Shown: positions 16,897 to 25,618, counted from the stretch's first letter. The stretch: 64,000 nt of DNA from Clavibacter phaseoli (GCF_021922925.1 NZ_CP040786.1:1488001-1552000), one strand, 5' to 3'. A program made the numbers and translations. The notes: generated by a model not told the origin, from the letters alone.

Positions 16897-17934
16897 ATGG
16901 ACGCGGAGGCGGAGCAGGCAGGGCCCGCGGCGACGCTCGCCGACGTCGCGCGCGCCGCCGGCGTCTCCGTCTCGAGCGCGTCCCGCGTGCTGAGCGGCCG
17001 GGGCGAGGTGCGGCCGGAGACGCGCACCCGGATCCTCCGCGCCGCCGCCGACCTCGGCTACCGCCGGTCCGCCACCCGGCGCGGCCGCCCCGCCCTGCAC
17101 GAGCCCCGGCTCGTCGAGCTCGTGGTCGGCCGCTTCGGCAACCCCTGGACGCGCACGGTCGCCGACGCCGCCCGCGACCGCGCCGCCGCCCTCGGCTACG
17201 ACCTCGCCCTCACGGTCGAGCGCGCGGATCCGGCCGACGACTGGTTCGCGCGCGTCGTCGCCCGGCGCTCCTCGGGCGTGATCCTCGGCGTGACCACCCC
17301 CACCGCCGCCGAGCGCGACGGCCTCCGCGACCTCGGCATCCCGCTCGTGCTGCTCGACCCGCGCGGCGAGGTCCCCGACGGCACCTCGTCCGTCGGCACC
17401 ACGGACCGCGCGGGCGGCCATGACGCAGGCGCTCACCTCGTGGCGCGGGGCGCGACCGGCTTCCTCGTCGTCGCGGGCGCGCCGCGGTTCCGCTTCGGCC
17501 GCGCCCGGGAGGCGGGCTTCCGCGACGCCGTCCGCGCCGGCCGGCCGCACGCGCCCCTCGACCGGATCACCACGGGCTGGTCCTCGAACGAGGTGATCGA
17601 CGCCCGCGAGCTGGCCCGCGCGACCTGCGCCGCCTCCGCCGCGGGCGGCCCGCTCGGCGTCTTCGCCGTCACCGACGACATGGCCTTCGCCGTCTCCCGC
17701 GCCGCCGCGACCGCGGGCCTCCGCGTCCCCGAGGACGTGCTCCTGGTGGGCTTCGACGACGAGCCGCGCGCCGCCGCCGCGCGTCCCCCGCTGACGACCG
17801 TCCGCCAGCCGCTCGCCGCGATGGCGGCCCGGGCGGTCGACCTCGTGCACGCGGCCCGCTCGGGATCCGCGGCGGACGAGCATGTCGAGCTGCCCACCCG
17901 CCTGGTGGTCCGCGCCTCGACCGGAGCCGGCTGA
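16897..17934 (+). CDS. LacI family transcriptional regulator
   Basis: Regulator of 345 residues. The DNA-binding head (about residues 12-60) reads ATLADVARAAGVSVSSASRVL with the hinge helix near RSATRRGRPA. A periplasmic-binding-like effector domain follows, with GVILGVTTPTAAERDGL, FAVTDDMAFAV and LVGFDDEPRAAAARPPLTTV, all typical of the family. It faces the FAH/enolase-superfamily pair across 110 bp with two operator-like palindromes, so it probably represses that sugar-acid operon and itself. The effector is probably a sugar acid or its breakdown product (inference). Confidence 0.93.
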   Translation: MDAEAEQAGPAATLADVARAAGVSVSSASRVLSGRGEVRPETRTRILRAAADLGYRRSATRRGRPALHEPRLVELVVGRFGNPWTRTVADAARDRAAALGYDLALTVERADPADDWFARVVARRSSGVILGVTTPTAAERDGLRDLGIPLVLLDPRGEVPDGTSSVGTTDRAGGHDAGAHLVARGATGFLVVAGAPRFRFGRAREAGFRDAVRAGRPHAPLDRITTGWSSNEVIDARELARATCAASAAGGPLGVFAVTDDMAFAVSRAAATAGLRVPEDVLLVGFDDEPRAAAARPPLTTVRQPLAAMAARAVDLVHAARSGSAADEHVELPTRLVVRASTGAG

Positions 17935-18062
17935 CGCAGCACCGCCAGGGGCCTCGCCAGCAGGGTCGCGCCCGGACGGGGGCCACCGCGCTGGCCGACG
18001 CGGACGAGCGCGCCCGGGAGGATGGACGCGGGCTCCGGCCCGGATCCGCCAGGGAGGCCCGC

Positions 18063-18785
18063 ATGACCGCCGACGACACGACCGCCGACGCCCCGCACGC
18101 CGACCCCGGTCACGGCAAGCGCGAGCTGGCCCGCATCGGCGCGCGCGCGATCGCCGCGTGGATCGCGGAGGTCATCACGCGGCGGCGACTGCTCGTGGCG
18201 GTCGGCGTCGCGGTGATCGCGGGCACGGGCACGGCGCTGCTCCTCCGACCCGTCTTCGCCCGGGCCGACGGGGAGGACACCGCGAGCCCGTCCGCCGTCC
18301 TGATCGGCCTCGTCGTCGGCGCGGGCGCGGGTGTAGTGCCGCTGTGGATCTGGATGACCCGCGCGATCCGCCGGCACCCGTCCGTCGTGGGCAGCCATCC
18401 GGCGTGGCGCGACGCGGCACTCCTCGACCGCGCCGTGGACTCCCGTGGTCGCGTCACCCTCGCGCCGGGGACCGCCGAGCGCGTCGCGACGGAAGCGCGC
18501 CGCGCCATCGCCTCGGCGGCGGCGCCCGTCCCCGGGGCGGCGGTACTCCTCACCGTCTCGATCGTCGGGACACCGGCCCATCTGATCGGAGGAGGCGGCG
18601 GGACCCTGGCCTGGTTCCTCCCGGTCTACGTGCTGATGTCCGCGTCGACGCTGTTCACGACGGCGCGGGTGGCCGGTCCGATGGCCCTCCTCCGCGACGC
18701 TGCCGACGCCGAGCTCGCCCTCCCCGAGTCGGAGCGCACGCAGGCCCCGCCCGTCGAGCCGCCGCACGGCAGCCGCCTCCCCTGA
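18063..18785 (+). CDS. Hypothetical membrane protein
   Basis: I do not recognise a family. The 240-residue protein has a hydrophilic N-terminus, then hydrophobic segments near residues 43-63, 79-99, 160-180 and 186-204. A soluble loop (SVVGSHPAWRDAALLDRAVDS and on) sits between the second and third. The C-terminus is acidic and Pro-rich. GGGAGG lies shortly before the ATG. It stands alone between a LacI regulator and an alcohol dehydrogenase, and codon use matches its neighbours. Confidence 0.7.
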   Translation: MTADDTTADAPHADPGHGKRELARIGARAIAAWIAEVITRRRLLVAVGVAVIAGTGTALLLRPVFARADGEDTASPSAVLIGLVVGAGAGVVPLWIWMTRAIRRHPSVVGSHPAWRDAALLDRAVDSRGRVTLAPGTAERVATEARRAIASAAAPVPGAAVLLTVSIVGTPAHLIGGGGGTLAWFLPVYVLMSASTLFTTARVAGPMALLRDAADAELALPESERTQAPPVEPPHGSRLP

Positions 18786-18812
18786 CGCGTCCTGGCCCCT
18801 GCGTCCAGGAGG

Positions 18813-18841
18813 TTCCCCCGTGTGGGGAATACGCTGGTCCC
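18813..18841 (+). promoter_or_regulatory. Operator-like palindrome and -10 of the alcohol dehydrogenase gene
   Basis: TTCCCC (18813-18818) and GGGGAA (18824-18829) form a perfect inverted repeat with a 5-nt spacer. It abuts TACGCT (18830-18835), a TAnnnT -10 that lies 6 nt before the GTG at 18842. The palindrome fills the -35/-10 spacer, a classical repressor position. No good -35 is visible. Confidence 0.5.
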
Positions 18842-19885
18842 GTGAAGGCGCTCCAGTACACCCGCATCGGATCCCACCCCGAGGTCGTCGAGATCGAGAA
18901 GCCGACCCCCGGCCCCGGCCAGGTGCTCCTCCGCGTCACCGCCGCCGGCGTGTGCCACTCGGACGAGTACGTGATGGGCCTCTCGGAGGAGGAGTACCGC
19001 GCCGGCGGCTACCCGCTCCCCCTGACGCTCGGCCACGAGGGCGCGGGCGTCGTCGAGGAGCTGGGCGCGGGCGTCGAGCACCTCGCCGTCGGCGACGCTG
19101 TCGCGGTCTACGGACCCTGGGGCTGCGGCCGCTGCCACGCGTGCGCCGAGGGCCGCGAGAACTACTGCGAGAACGCCGCGGACGAGGGGATCCAGCCTCC
19201 CGGGCTCGGCGCGCCCGGCGCCATGGCCGAGTACATGATCGTCGACGACCCGCGCCACCTCGTGCCGCTCGGCGACCTCGACCCCGTCGCGAACGTCTCG
19301 CTCACCGACGCCGGCCTCACCCCGTACCACGCGATCAAGACCTCGCTGCCGAAGCTCGGCGCGGGCACGTACGCCGTCGTCATCGGCACCGGCGGACTCG
19401 GGCACGTCGGGATACAGATCCTCCGCGCCCTCAGCGGCGCCACCGTCATCGCCCTCGACGTGAACGAGGAGAAGCTCGAGCTCGCCCGCCACGTCGGCGC
19501 GCACCACACGGTGATCAGCGACGGGGACGCCGCCGACGGCATCCGCGCGATCACCGGAGGACGCGGCGTGCAGGCGGTCTTCGACTTCGTCGGCGCGACG
19601 CCCACCATGGCGACGGCCCTCCAGGTCGTCGAGCCGGCCGGCGACGTGACGATCGTCGGCATCGGCGGCGGCACGGTCGAGGTCGGATTCGGCACCATCG
19701 CGTTCGACGCCGCCGTCCGGATCCCCTACTGGGGCAGCCGGTCCGAGCTGATCGAGGTGCTCGACCTCGCGCGCTCCGGCCAGGTCACGGTCGAGACGCA
19801 GCGCTACGCCCTCGAGGACGGACCGGACGCCTACGCCGCGCTCGCCGCGGGCGCCGTCCGGGGCCGCGCGGTCATCGTCCCGTAG
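18842..19885 (+). CDS. Zinc-dependent alcohol dehydrogenase (MDR family), NAD-dependent
   Basis: Medium-chain zinc alcohol dehydrogenase, 347 residues, oxidising alcohols or reducing aldehydes. Catalytic zinc residues are Cys38 (GVCHSDE) and His65-Glu66 (GHEGAGVVEELGAGV). Structural zinc is held by Cys95, Cys98, Cys101 and Cys109. GTGGLGHVGIQILRAL is the nucleotide-binding loop, and the following strand ends in an acidic residue (ALDVNEEKL), favouring NAD. It resembles the actinobacterial Adh/AdhT group. The GTG start is set by a leaderless promoter with an embedded palindrome. A strong hairpin follows at 19936. Confidence 0.92.
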   Translation: MKALQYTRIGSHPEVVEIEKPTPGPGQVLLRVTAAGVCHSDEYVMGLSEEEYRAGGYPLPLTLGHEGAGVVEELGAGVEHLAVGDAVAVYGPWGCGRCHACAEGRENYCENAADEGIQPPGLGAPGAMAEYMIVDDPRHLVPLGDLDPVANVSLTDAGLTPYHAIKTSLPKLGAGTYAVVIGTGGLGHVGIQILRALSGATVIALDVNEEKLELARHVGAHHTVISDGDAADGIRAITGGRGVQAVFDFVGATPTMATALQVVEPAGDVTIVGIGGGTVEVGFGTIAFDAAVRIPYWGSRSELIEVLDLARSGQVTVETQRYALEDGPDAYAALAAGAVRGRAVIVP

Positions 19886-20213
19886 CGCCCGGGGACGCCC
19901 GGGCGTCGGGGCGAGGGGCCGCACGCGGAGGCCCTGCATGCCGCGCACGGCATGCCTCCGTGGAGCTCCTCCCGAGGAACGGGACCGAACCGCCAGGCGG
20001 TCGGCGGCGAACCTTACATGCGACCGGCGAGCCGCGACGCACCGACGCTTTCCCAGCCCATGACGTCCTCCGGCATGGCAAGGTAAGGACTCGGTCGCCC
20101 CTGATCCCCGGCAGCCGGAGCGTCATGCGGATCACGGCGCTGCATCCCCCGGGTCCCGTGAGACGGACCGCTCCCCCTGGCCGAGAGGCCCCGACCTTCG
20201 AGCGAGCAGGCAC
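19886..20213. other. Non-coding 328-bp gap before the desaturase gene
   Basis: No gene is apparent. It begins with a G/C-rich repeat (CGCCCGGG twice within 20 bp), then a perfect 8-bp hairpin at 19936-19955. Farther on, CCTTAC (20012-20017) and GTAAGG (20083-20088) form a loose long-range inverted pair. The rest may be a long 5' leader for the desaturase, but I cannot place its promoter. Confidence 0.5.
19926..19960 (+). terminator. Hairpin downstream of the alcohol dehydrogenase gene
   Basis: GCATGCCG (19936-19943) and CGGCATGC (19948-19955) pair perfectly around CGCA. An outer CGGAG/CTCCG pair (19926-19930, 19956-19960) extends the stem across a bulge. It lies 40 bp after the dehydrogenase stop, so a terminator is likely. 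A role in the desaturase leader is the alternative. Confidence 0.5.
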
Positions 20214-21317
20214 ATGACAGACATCGACACCTCCGCCCCTCCCCGCATCGTCCTGACCAAGCCCAAGCGCGGCGGCGGATCCAATCCCACCACCGCCTAC
20301 TCGGGCCTCCTCCACACGGTCCGCGAGGCCGGGCTGCTGGAGCGCCGCGTCGGCTTCTACGTGCTCATGTTCGCCGGCATCACCGCCGCGCTCGTCGGCC
20401 TCGGCGCCGGCTTCGTGCTCCTCGGCGACAGCTGGTTCCAGCTGCTCATCGCCGCCGGGCTCGGCATCATCTTCACCCAGTTCGCCTTCCTCGCCCACGA
20501 GGCCTCGCACCGCCAGGTGTTCGAGTCCGGCAAGGCCAACGACATCGCGGGCCGCACGCTCGCCAACCTCTTCGTCGGCATCAGCTACTCCTGGTGGATG
20601 ACCAAGCACTCGCGTCACCACGCCAACCCGAACGTCATGGGCAAGGACCCGGACATCGAGCGCGACGTCATCTCCTTCACCACGGAGGACGCCGCCCGCG
20701 CCAAGGGCGTCTACGGCTGGTTCACGCGCCACCAGGGCTACGCGTTCTTCCCGATCCTCATGTTCGAGGGCCTGAACCTCCACGTGCACGGCTTCCGCAC
20801 CGTCTTCGGCCGCGGCAAGGTCGACAAGCGCTGGCTCGAGATCTCGATGCTCTCCACGCGCATCATCGCCTACCTCGCGGTCGTCTTCTTCTTCCTGCCC
20901 CTCGGCATGGCGTTCGCCTTCGTCGGCGTGCAGCTCGCGGTCTTCGGCGTGTACATGGGCGCCTCGTTCGCCCCGAACCACAAGGGCATGCCCGTCCTGC
21001 CCAAGGACTCCAAGGTCGACTTCCTCCGCCGCCAGGTGCTCACCTCGCGCAACATCAAGAGCACGTGGCTGACCGACATCTACATGGGCGGGCTCAACTA
21101 CCAGATCGAGCACCACCTCTTCCCGAACATGCCGCGGCCCGCGCTCAAGAAGGCGCAGATCATCGCCAAGGAGTACTGCGCGACGCACAGCATCCCGTAC
21201 ACCGAGACCACGCTGCTGGCGTCGTACGGCATCGTCATCGCCTACCTCAACCGCGTCGGCCTCTCCGCCGGCGGCGACCCGTTCGACTGCCCCGCATCGG
21301 CGGCGTTCGGCCGCTGA
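20214..21317 (+). CDS. Membrane fatty acid desaturase
   Basis: Integral membrane di-iron desaturase of 367 residues that introduces double bonds into acyl chains. The three histidine boxes are HEASH (95-99), HSRHH (132-136) and Q-x-x-HH in QIEHHLFP (around 297-304). The last is the form seen in delta-type and actinobacterial DesA3-like acyl-lipid desaturases. Two hydrophobic pairs (about 48-92 and 212-250) flank the boxes. No ferredoxin domain is fused. The ATG at 20214 has only a weak GAGCAGG upstream. The long leader suggests regulation, perhaps by cold, which is inference. Confidence 0.9.
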   Translation: MTDIDTSAPPRIVLTKPKRGGGSNPTTAYSGLLHTVREAGLLERRVGFYVLMFAGITAALVGLGAGFVLLGDSWFQLLIAAGLGIIFTQFAFLAHEASHRQVFESGKANDIAGRTLANLFVGISYSWWMTKHSRHHANPNVMGKDPDIERDVISFTTEDAARAKGVYGWFTRHQGYAFFPILMFEGLNLHVHGFRTVFGRGKVDKRWLEISMLSTRIIAYLAVVFFFLPLGMAFAFVGVQLAVFGVYMGASFAPNHKGMPVLPKDSKVDFLRRQVLTSRNIKSTWLTDIYMGGLNYQIEHHLFPNMPRPALKKAQIIAKEYCATHSIPYTETTLLASYGIVIAYLNRVGLSAGGDPFDCPASAAFGR

Positions 21318-21336
21318 CCCCGGCACCCCGCACCAC

Positions 21337-21386
21337 CGACGCCTCCCGCTCGCGCCGCCCACCCGGGCCGCGACCGGGAGGCGTCG
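21337..21386. terminator. Bidirectional terminator-like hairpin
   Basis: CGACGCCTCCCG (21337-21348) pairs perfectly with CGGGAGGCGTCG (21375-21386), with further pairing inside the 26-nt loop. It separates the convergent desaturase and AAA-ATPase genes. Confidence 0.65.
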
Positions 21387-21408
21387 TCGTGTCGGACGGC
21401 AGGCGGGT

Positions 21409-22587
21409 CTAGCGCTTGCCCCAGTCCCACGACGGGGCGCTGAGCAGCCCCTGCCCGCGGAGCACGGTCTCGCCGTGCGGCTTCTCCAGCACGAGCTCGC
21501 CGGCCTCCGCGTGCTCCGACACAACCGCGGCGAGGCCCGGCGCGTGCGTGACGACGAGGATCTGCACGTGCCGGGACGCCGCCGCGATGAGCTCGCCGAG
21601 CGCCGGCAGCAGATCCCGGTGCAGGCTCGTCTCCGGCTCGTTGAGCACCATCAGCTCCGGCGGCTCCGTCGTGAGCAGGGCGGCCGTCAGCATGAGCATC
21701 CGCAGCGTGCCGTCCGAGAGCTCGGCCGCGTCGAGCACGCGCAGCATGCCGGGCTGCCGGAGCCCGAGCGTCATGACCCCGTCCTGCGAGCGGACCAGGA
21801 TGGTCGAGCCGGGGAACGCCCGGTCGACCAGGGCGTCGAGCGCGTCGCCGTTCCCCCACTCGCGGATGGTCTGCACCGCGGCCGCGAGATCCGCGCCGTC
21901 GCTCGCGAGGACGGGCGTGCGCGTGCCGACGCGCGGCCGGCGGGCCGGGGCGTCCACGTCGGTGCGGAGGTGGTCGTAGAAGCGCCAGCCGCTCATGCGC
22001 CGCCGGAGGATCATCGCCTCCGGGCTGGTGACCGCGTCGGCCACCTCGCTGAGGACGCTGAGGTGCGGCGGCACCATCGCGGGCACGCGCATCCACCCGT
22101 CGGACTCGTCGCGGACGCGCACGTCCTGCCAGCGGCGCTCCAACACCAGCGAGCGGGGACGCGCCACGGGCCCGCTGAAGACGAGCTCGCGCTTGATCTC
22201 CGGATCCCGCCCGAACATGGTGGCCGGCAGGGCGCGCGGATCCCGCTGCGGGATCCCGAGGTCGACGAGGTAGCCGAGCTCGTCGCCCGCGAAGCCGAGC
22301 CGGAGCGCGATCGGGCCCTTCCGCATGGTGCCCTGCACCTCGTGGTCGCCGTCGCGCATGGCGCGGCTGAGCCCCTCGGGCCCCGCCCACAGCACCGCCT
22401 CGAGCCCGCCCTCGCGTGCGAGCGCGCCGACCGCGCCGCCCTGCGCCATGTCGGCGATGAGGCGGAGCGCCCGGTACACGTTCGACTTGCCGCTGCCGTT
22501 CGCTCCCGTGATCACGTCGAGGCCGGTGAGCGGCAGCGCGAGGTCGCGGACGGAGCGGTAGCCGGAGACGGCGAGGGTGCGGATCAT
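21409..22587 (-). CDS. AAA family ATPase (RecF/SMC-like, DUF2813/OLD-like)
   Basis: ABC-type cytosolic ATPase of 392 residues of the RecF/SMC-like group. It begins LAVSGYRSVRDLALPLTGL, then Walker A GANGSGKSN (28-36). Near the C-terminus a signature-like ELSDGTLRMLMLTAAL leads to LMVLNEPETSLHRDLLP (Walker B/D-loop with NEPE in place of DEPE) and the switch His in LVVTHAPGLA. The length and lack of a coiled coil separate it from true SMC proteins. No TOPRIM or nuclease gene is adjacent, so an OLD-type defence role has no direct support. Confidence 0.82.
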   Translation of the reverse strand: MIRTLAVSGYRSVRDLALPLTGLDVITGANGSGKSNVYRALRLIADMAQGGAVGALAREGGLEAVLWAGPEGLSRAMRDGDHEVQGTMRKGPIALRLGFAGDELGYLVDLGIPQRDPRALPATMFGRDPEIKRELVFSGPVARPRSLVLERRWQDVRVRDESDGWMRVPAMVPPHLSVLSEVADAVTSPEAMILRRRMSGWRFYDHLRTDVDAPARRPRVGTRTPVLASDGADLAAAVQTIREWGNGDALDALVDRAFPGSTILVRSQDGVMTLGLRQPGMLRVLDAAELSDGTLRMLMLTAALLTTEPPELMVLNEPETSLHRDLLPALGELIAAASRHVQILVVTHAPGLAAVVSEHAEAGELVLEKPHGETVLRGQGLLSAPSWDWGKR

Positions 22588-22599
22588 GCCGCGACCCTC
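22588..22599 (-). promoter_or_regulatory. Possible leaderless -10 element of the AAA ATPase gene
   Basis: On the minus strand GAGGGT (plus 22594-22599) lies 6 nt before the ATG at 22587. It is a weak -10, and a distant purine-rich ribosome site is the alternative reading. Confidence 0.3.
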
Positions 22600-22642
22600 C
22601 CACGGGCCGCCGACACGCGCGAGCGCGGCCGGGCGGCGCGGG

Positions 22643-23659
22643 TCAGGAGTCCTGCGGCACCCGCACGGTCAGCCCGCCGGGCAGCACGTTGATCTTGAAG
22701 CCGATGGCACGTCCGAAGGGATCGCCGTCGAGCTCGATGTCCTCCTCCTTCTCGAGGCGCACCACGACCTCCTCGGCGGTGCGGTACTCGAGCGCGCGGA
22801 CCTCCTTCTCGGGGCCCATCAGGCGTCGGCCCGCGGCGGTGCGGCGGACGACGCCGTTCTCCCACGCGACCTTGAGCCAGATCTGGACCCAGCCGAGGAT
22901 CCCCTCGGGGCGCATGAGCACCACGTCGAGGATGCCGTCGTCGACCGCGGCGTCCGGCAGCAGCAGGATGTTGGCGGGCAGCGACCCGCAGTTGCCGACG
23001 ATGAGCGTGTGCGCGCGACGGCGGTGGGTGCTGCGGCCGTCGAGGCGGTAGCGCAGGCGGAGCTGGTCCTTGTCGCGGAGCGCCTTGAAGATCGCGTCGA
23101 CGTAGGCGAGCCAGCCGACGCGCTTCTTCAGCTCCGAGTCGGTGTTCGCGAGCATCTTCGCGTCGATCCCGACGCCCGCCATGACGACGAACACGTGCTT
23201 GTCGCGGGACTCGTCCTCGCGCAGGATCTCGATGCTCGCGAGGTCGACCGTGCGGTCGTGGCCGGAGAAGGCCGCCTCCAGCGAGTGGTCGACGTCGTTG
23301 AGCGTGAGCTTGAGGTTGCGGGCCAGCAGGTTGCCGGTGCCGGAGGGCAGGAGGCCGAGCGAGACGCCGGATCCGGCCATGCCCTCGGCGACCGCGCGGA
23401 CCGTGCCGTCGCCGCCCGCCGCGATGACCATGTCCACGTCGTGCGACAGCGCCTCCTCCGCAGCACCCCGTCCCGGGTCGTCCTCGCTGGTCTCGAACCA
23501 CAGGGTCTCCCCCCAGCCGGCGACGCCCGCGGCGTGCGCGACCTTCGTCTTCAGCGACTCGAGGTCGACCTTGATGGGGTTGTAGACGACGGCGGCACGA
23601 CGGCCCGACCCGTCGGTGGGCGCGGGCGAGGGTGCGGAGGCGGGAGTGGAGGTCGTCAT
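22643..23659 (-). CDS. Diacylglycerol kinase family lipid kinase
   Basis: Lipid kinase of the DAGK catalytic (DgkB/YegS-like) family, 338 residues. AAVVYNPIKVDLESLK opens the domain. AAGGDGTVRAVAEGM is the nucleotide-binding GGDGT motif, followed by LLPSGTGNLLARNL. VIVGNCGSLPANILLLPDA and DGILDVVLM are the second conserved block. It probably phosphorylates diacylglycerol or another membrane lipid with ATP. ATG codons at 23662 and 23659 and a GTG at 23668 are possible starts. A TAGGGT hexamer 7 nt before 23659 favours that one. Confidence 0.87.
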   Translation of the reverse strand: MTTSTPASAPSPAPTDGSGRRAAVVYNPIKVDLESLKTKVAHAAGVAGWGETLWFETSEDDPGRGAAEEALSHDVDMVIAAGGDGTVRAVAEGMAGSGVSLGLLPSGTGNLLARNLKLTLNDVDHSLEAAFSGHDRTVDLASIEILREDESRDKHVFVVMAGVGIDAKMLANTDSELKKRVGWLAYVDAIFKALRDKDQLRLRYRLDGRSTHRRRAHTLIVGNCGSLPANILLLPDAAVDDGILDVVLMRPEGILGWVQIWLKVAWENGVVRRTAAGRRLMGPEKEVRALEYRTAEEVVVRLEKEEDIELDGDPFGRAIGFKINVLPGGLTVRVPQDS

Positions 23660-23731
23660 CATGGTCACCCTACCGACGCGCGCGGCCCGCGAGGGGTCCG
23701 CGGGGCACCCGCGTGCGCCCGCTGTCCCGCG

Positions 23732-23778
23732 GACGACGACGCCGACCCGCGCGCAGGGCGCGGGTCGGCGTCGTCGTC
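23732..23778 (-). terminator. 21-bp perfect hairpin after the BCCT transporter gene
   Basis: Arms 23732-23752 and 23758-23778 are perfect reverse complements of 21 bp around the loop GCAGG. The second arm ends 11 bp short of the transporter stop, so it is placed as a terminator. There is no U-tract. It is much longer than the usual 8-12 bp stem. Confidence 0.75.
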
Positions 23779-23788
23779 GGGATCGGCG

Positions 23789-25618
23789 TCAGGAGCGCCG
23801 GGCCTCGTCCTCGTCGCCGAGGGGCTCGCGGACCTCCGCCTCGTCCGGGTCGACGGGGTCGACCGAGAGCTGGAAGTGGTCGCCGTGCTGCTCGACGCCG
23901 TTGACGACGGCGTCGCGCATCATCTCGACCGCGACCTGGCGGCGCACGATGAGCGGATCCGTGCGCAGCTCCTTCCAGAGCGCGTAGCAGGCCACGAGCA
24001 TCACGATCACGAACGGCAGCGATGCCACGACCGTGAGGTTCTGCAGGCCGGTGAGGGCCTCGGTGCCTCCCCCGCCGATGGCGAGCATGATCGCGGCGAC
24101 CGCGCCCATGACGACGCCCCAGAAGATGACGACCTTGCGGCTCGGGTGGAGCGCGCCGCGCTGCGAGAGCGTGCCCATGACGATCGACGCCGAGTCAGCG
24201 CCGGAGACGAAGAAGATCGCGACGAGCAGCATCACGAGGACGGTGCTGATGCTGGCCAGCGGGTAGTGGTTGAGCAGCTGGAACAGCGTGTTGTCGCTCA
24301 CCACGGCGCCGTCGACGGTCATGTCGCCGTCGGTCTGCTGCGCGTGGATCGCGGAGCCGCCGAAGATCGAGAACCAGATGAGGGCCACGATGCTGGGCGC
24401 CAGGAGCACGCCGACGACGAACTCGCGGATGGTGCGGCCGCGGCTGATGCGCGCGATGAACATGCCGACGAACGGCGTCCACGAGATCCACCAGGCCCAG
24501 TAGAAGACCGTCCAGCTGGAGAGCCAGGCGCTCATCTCGTCGCCGCCGGTCGCCGCGGTGCGCGACGCCATCTCGGTCATGTCGCCGAGGTACGCGCCGA
24601 GCGTGGCGGGGATGAGGTTGAGGATGAGGAGCGTCGGGCCGACGACGAACACGAACACGGCCAGCACGACGGCCAGGACCATGTTGATGTTGGACAGCCA
24701 CTGGATGCCGCGGGCGATGCCCGAGACGGCCGAGAAGATGAACGCGATCGTGAGCACGACGATGATGCCGATGAGGAGCGGGGCCGTGGCCTCGTCCACC
24801 CAGCCGTTGAACTCCAAGCCGGCGCCGATCTGCGTCGCGCCGATGCCGAGCGAGGCCGCCGAGCCGAACAGCGTGGCGAAGATCGCGAGCATGTCGATGA
24901 CGCGGCCCGCCCAGCCCTCGGTGCGCTTGGTGCCGAGCAGCGGCTGGAAGATGGAGGAGAAGAGCTGCTTGCGGCCCTTGCGGAAGGTGCCGTAGCCGAT
25001 CGCGATGCCGGCGACCGCGTAGATCGCCCACGGGTGGAGGCCCCAGTGGAACATCGCGGTGGCCATCGCGGTGCGGATCGCCGCCTCCGACTCCGGCTGC
25101 GTCGTGCCGGGCGGCGGGGTGACGAAGAAGCTGAGCGGCTCGGCGGCGCCGAAGAACATCAGGCCGATGCCCATGCCCGCGCTGAACATCATCGCGATCC
25201 ACGACACCGTCTTGAACTGCGGCTTCTCGTCGTCAGCGCCGAGCTTGATGCGGCCGTAGCGGCTCGCGGCCAGCCAGATGACGAAGATCACGAAGAAGCT
25301 CGCGGCCAGCACGAACAGCCAGCCGGTCTTCTCGATGACCCAGCTCTGCGCGGAGCCCGAGATCGACGCGAGGCCGTCGGTGCTCACGATGCCCCAGACG
25401 ACGAAGCCGACCGCGAGGACGGCCGTGACGCCGAAGACGAGGCGGTCGATCTTCGGGTGCTCGGGCTCGTAGAGGTCGACGGACCCCGTGAAGCGGGCCT
25501 CGAGCAGGCGGTGGTCGGAGTGGTCGCGGCGGGGTGGCCGGGTCCCGTCGGGACCCGATCTGCGCTTCGGGACCAGACGGTCGAGGAGGCGTTCTGCGGA
25601 CGTGCGCGTGGAGGTCAT
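23789..25618 (-). CDS. BCCT family transporter (betaine/carnitine/choline)
   Basis: Secondary transporter of 609 residues with about 12 transmembrane helices, importing quaternary ammonium osmolytes with Na+ or H+. AGMGIGLMFFGAAEPLSF is the family glycine-rich motif. WAWWISWTPFVGMFIARISRGR is the BCCT signature with the tryptophan substrate-box residues. A 50-residue N-terminal tail and a long acidic C-terminal tail (about 80 residues, ending EPLGDEDEARRS) are cytosolic. In BetP such tails sense osmotic stress, but similarity here is only general. It has its own leader and a very strong terminator hairpin. Confidence 0.93.
   Translation of the reverse strand: MTSTRTSAERLLDRLVPKRRSGPDGTRPPRRDHSDHRLLEARFTGSVDLYEPEHPKIDRLVFGVTAVLAVGFVVWGIVSTDGLASISGSAQSWVIEKTGWLFVLAASFFVIFVIWLAASRYGRIKLGADDEKPQFKTVSWIAMMFSAGMGIGLMFFGAAEPLSFFVTPPPGTTQPESEAAIRTAMATAMFHWGLHPWAIYAVAGIAIGYGTFRKGRKQLFSSIFQPLLGTKRTEGWAGRVIDMLAIFATLFGSAASLGIGATQIGAGLEFNGWVDEATAPLLIGIIVVLTIAFIFSAVSGIARGIQWLSNINMVLAVVLAVFVFVVGPTLLILNLIPATLGAYLGDMTEMASRTAATGGDEMSAWLSSWTVFYWAWWISWTPFVGMFIARISRGRTIREFVVGVLLAPSIVALIWFSIFGGSAIHAQQTDGDMTVDGAVVSDNTLFQLLNHYPLASISTVLVMLLVAIFFVSGADSASIVMGTLSQRGALHPSRKVVIFWGVVMGAVAAIMLAIGGGGTEALTGLQNLTVVASLPFVIVMLVACYALWKELRTDPLIVRRQVAVEMMRDAVVNGVEQHGDHFQLSVDPVDPDEAEVREPLGDEDEARRS

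Noticed and set aside
21409..22587. Defence (OLD/Gabija-like) interpretation of the AAA ATPase
   Set aside because: No TOPRIM domain, helicase, nuclease or toxin gene is present in or beside it, and composition matches neighbours.
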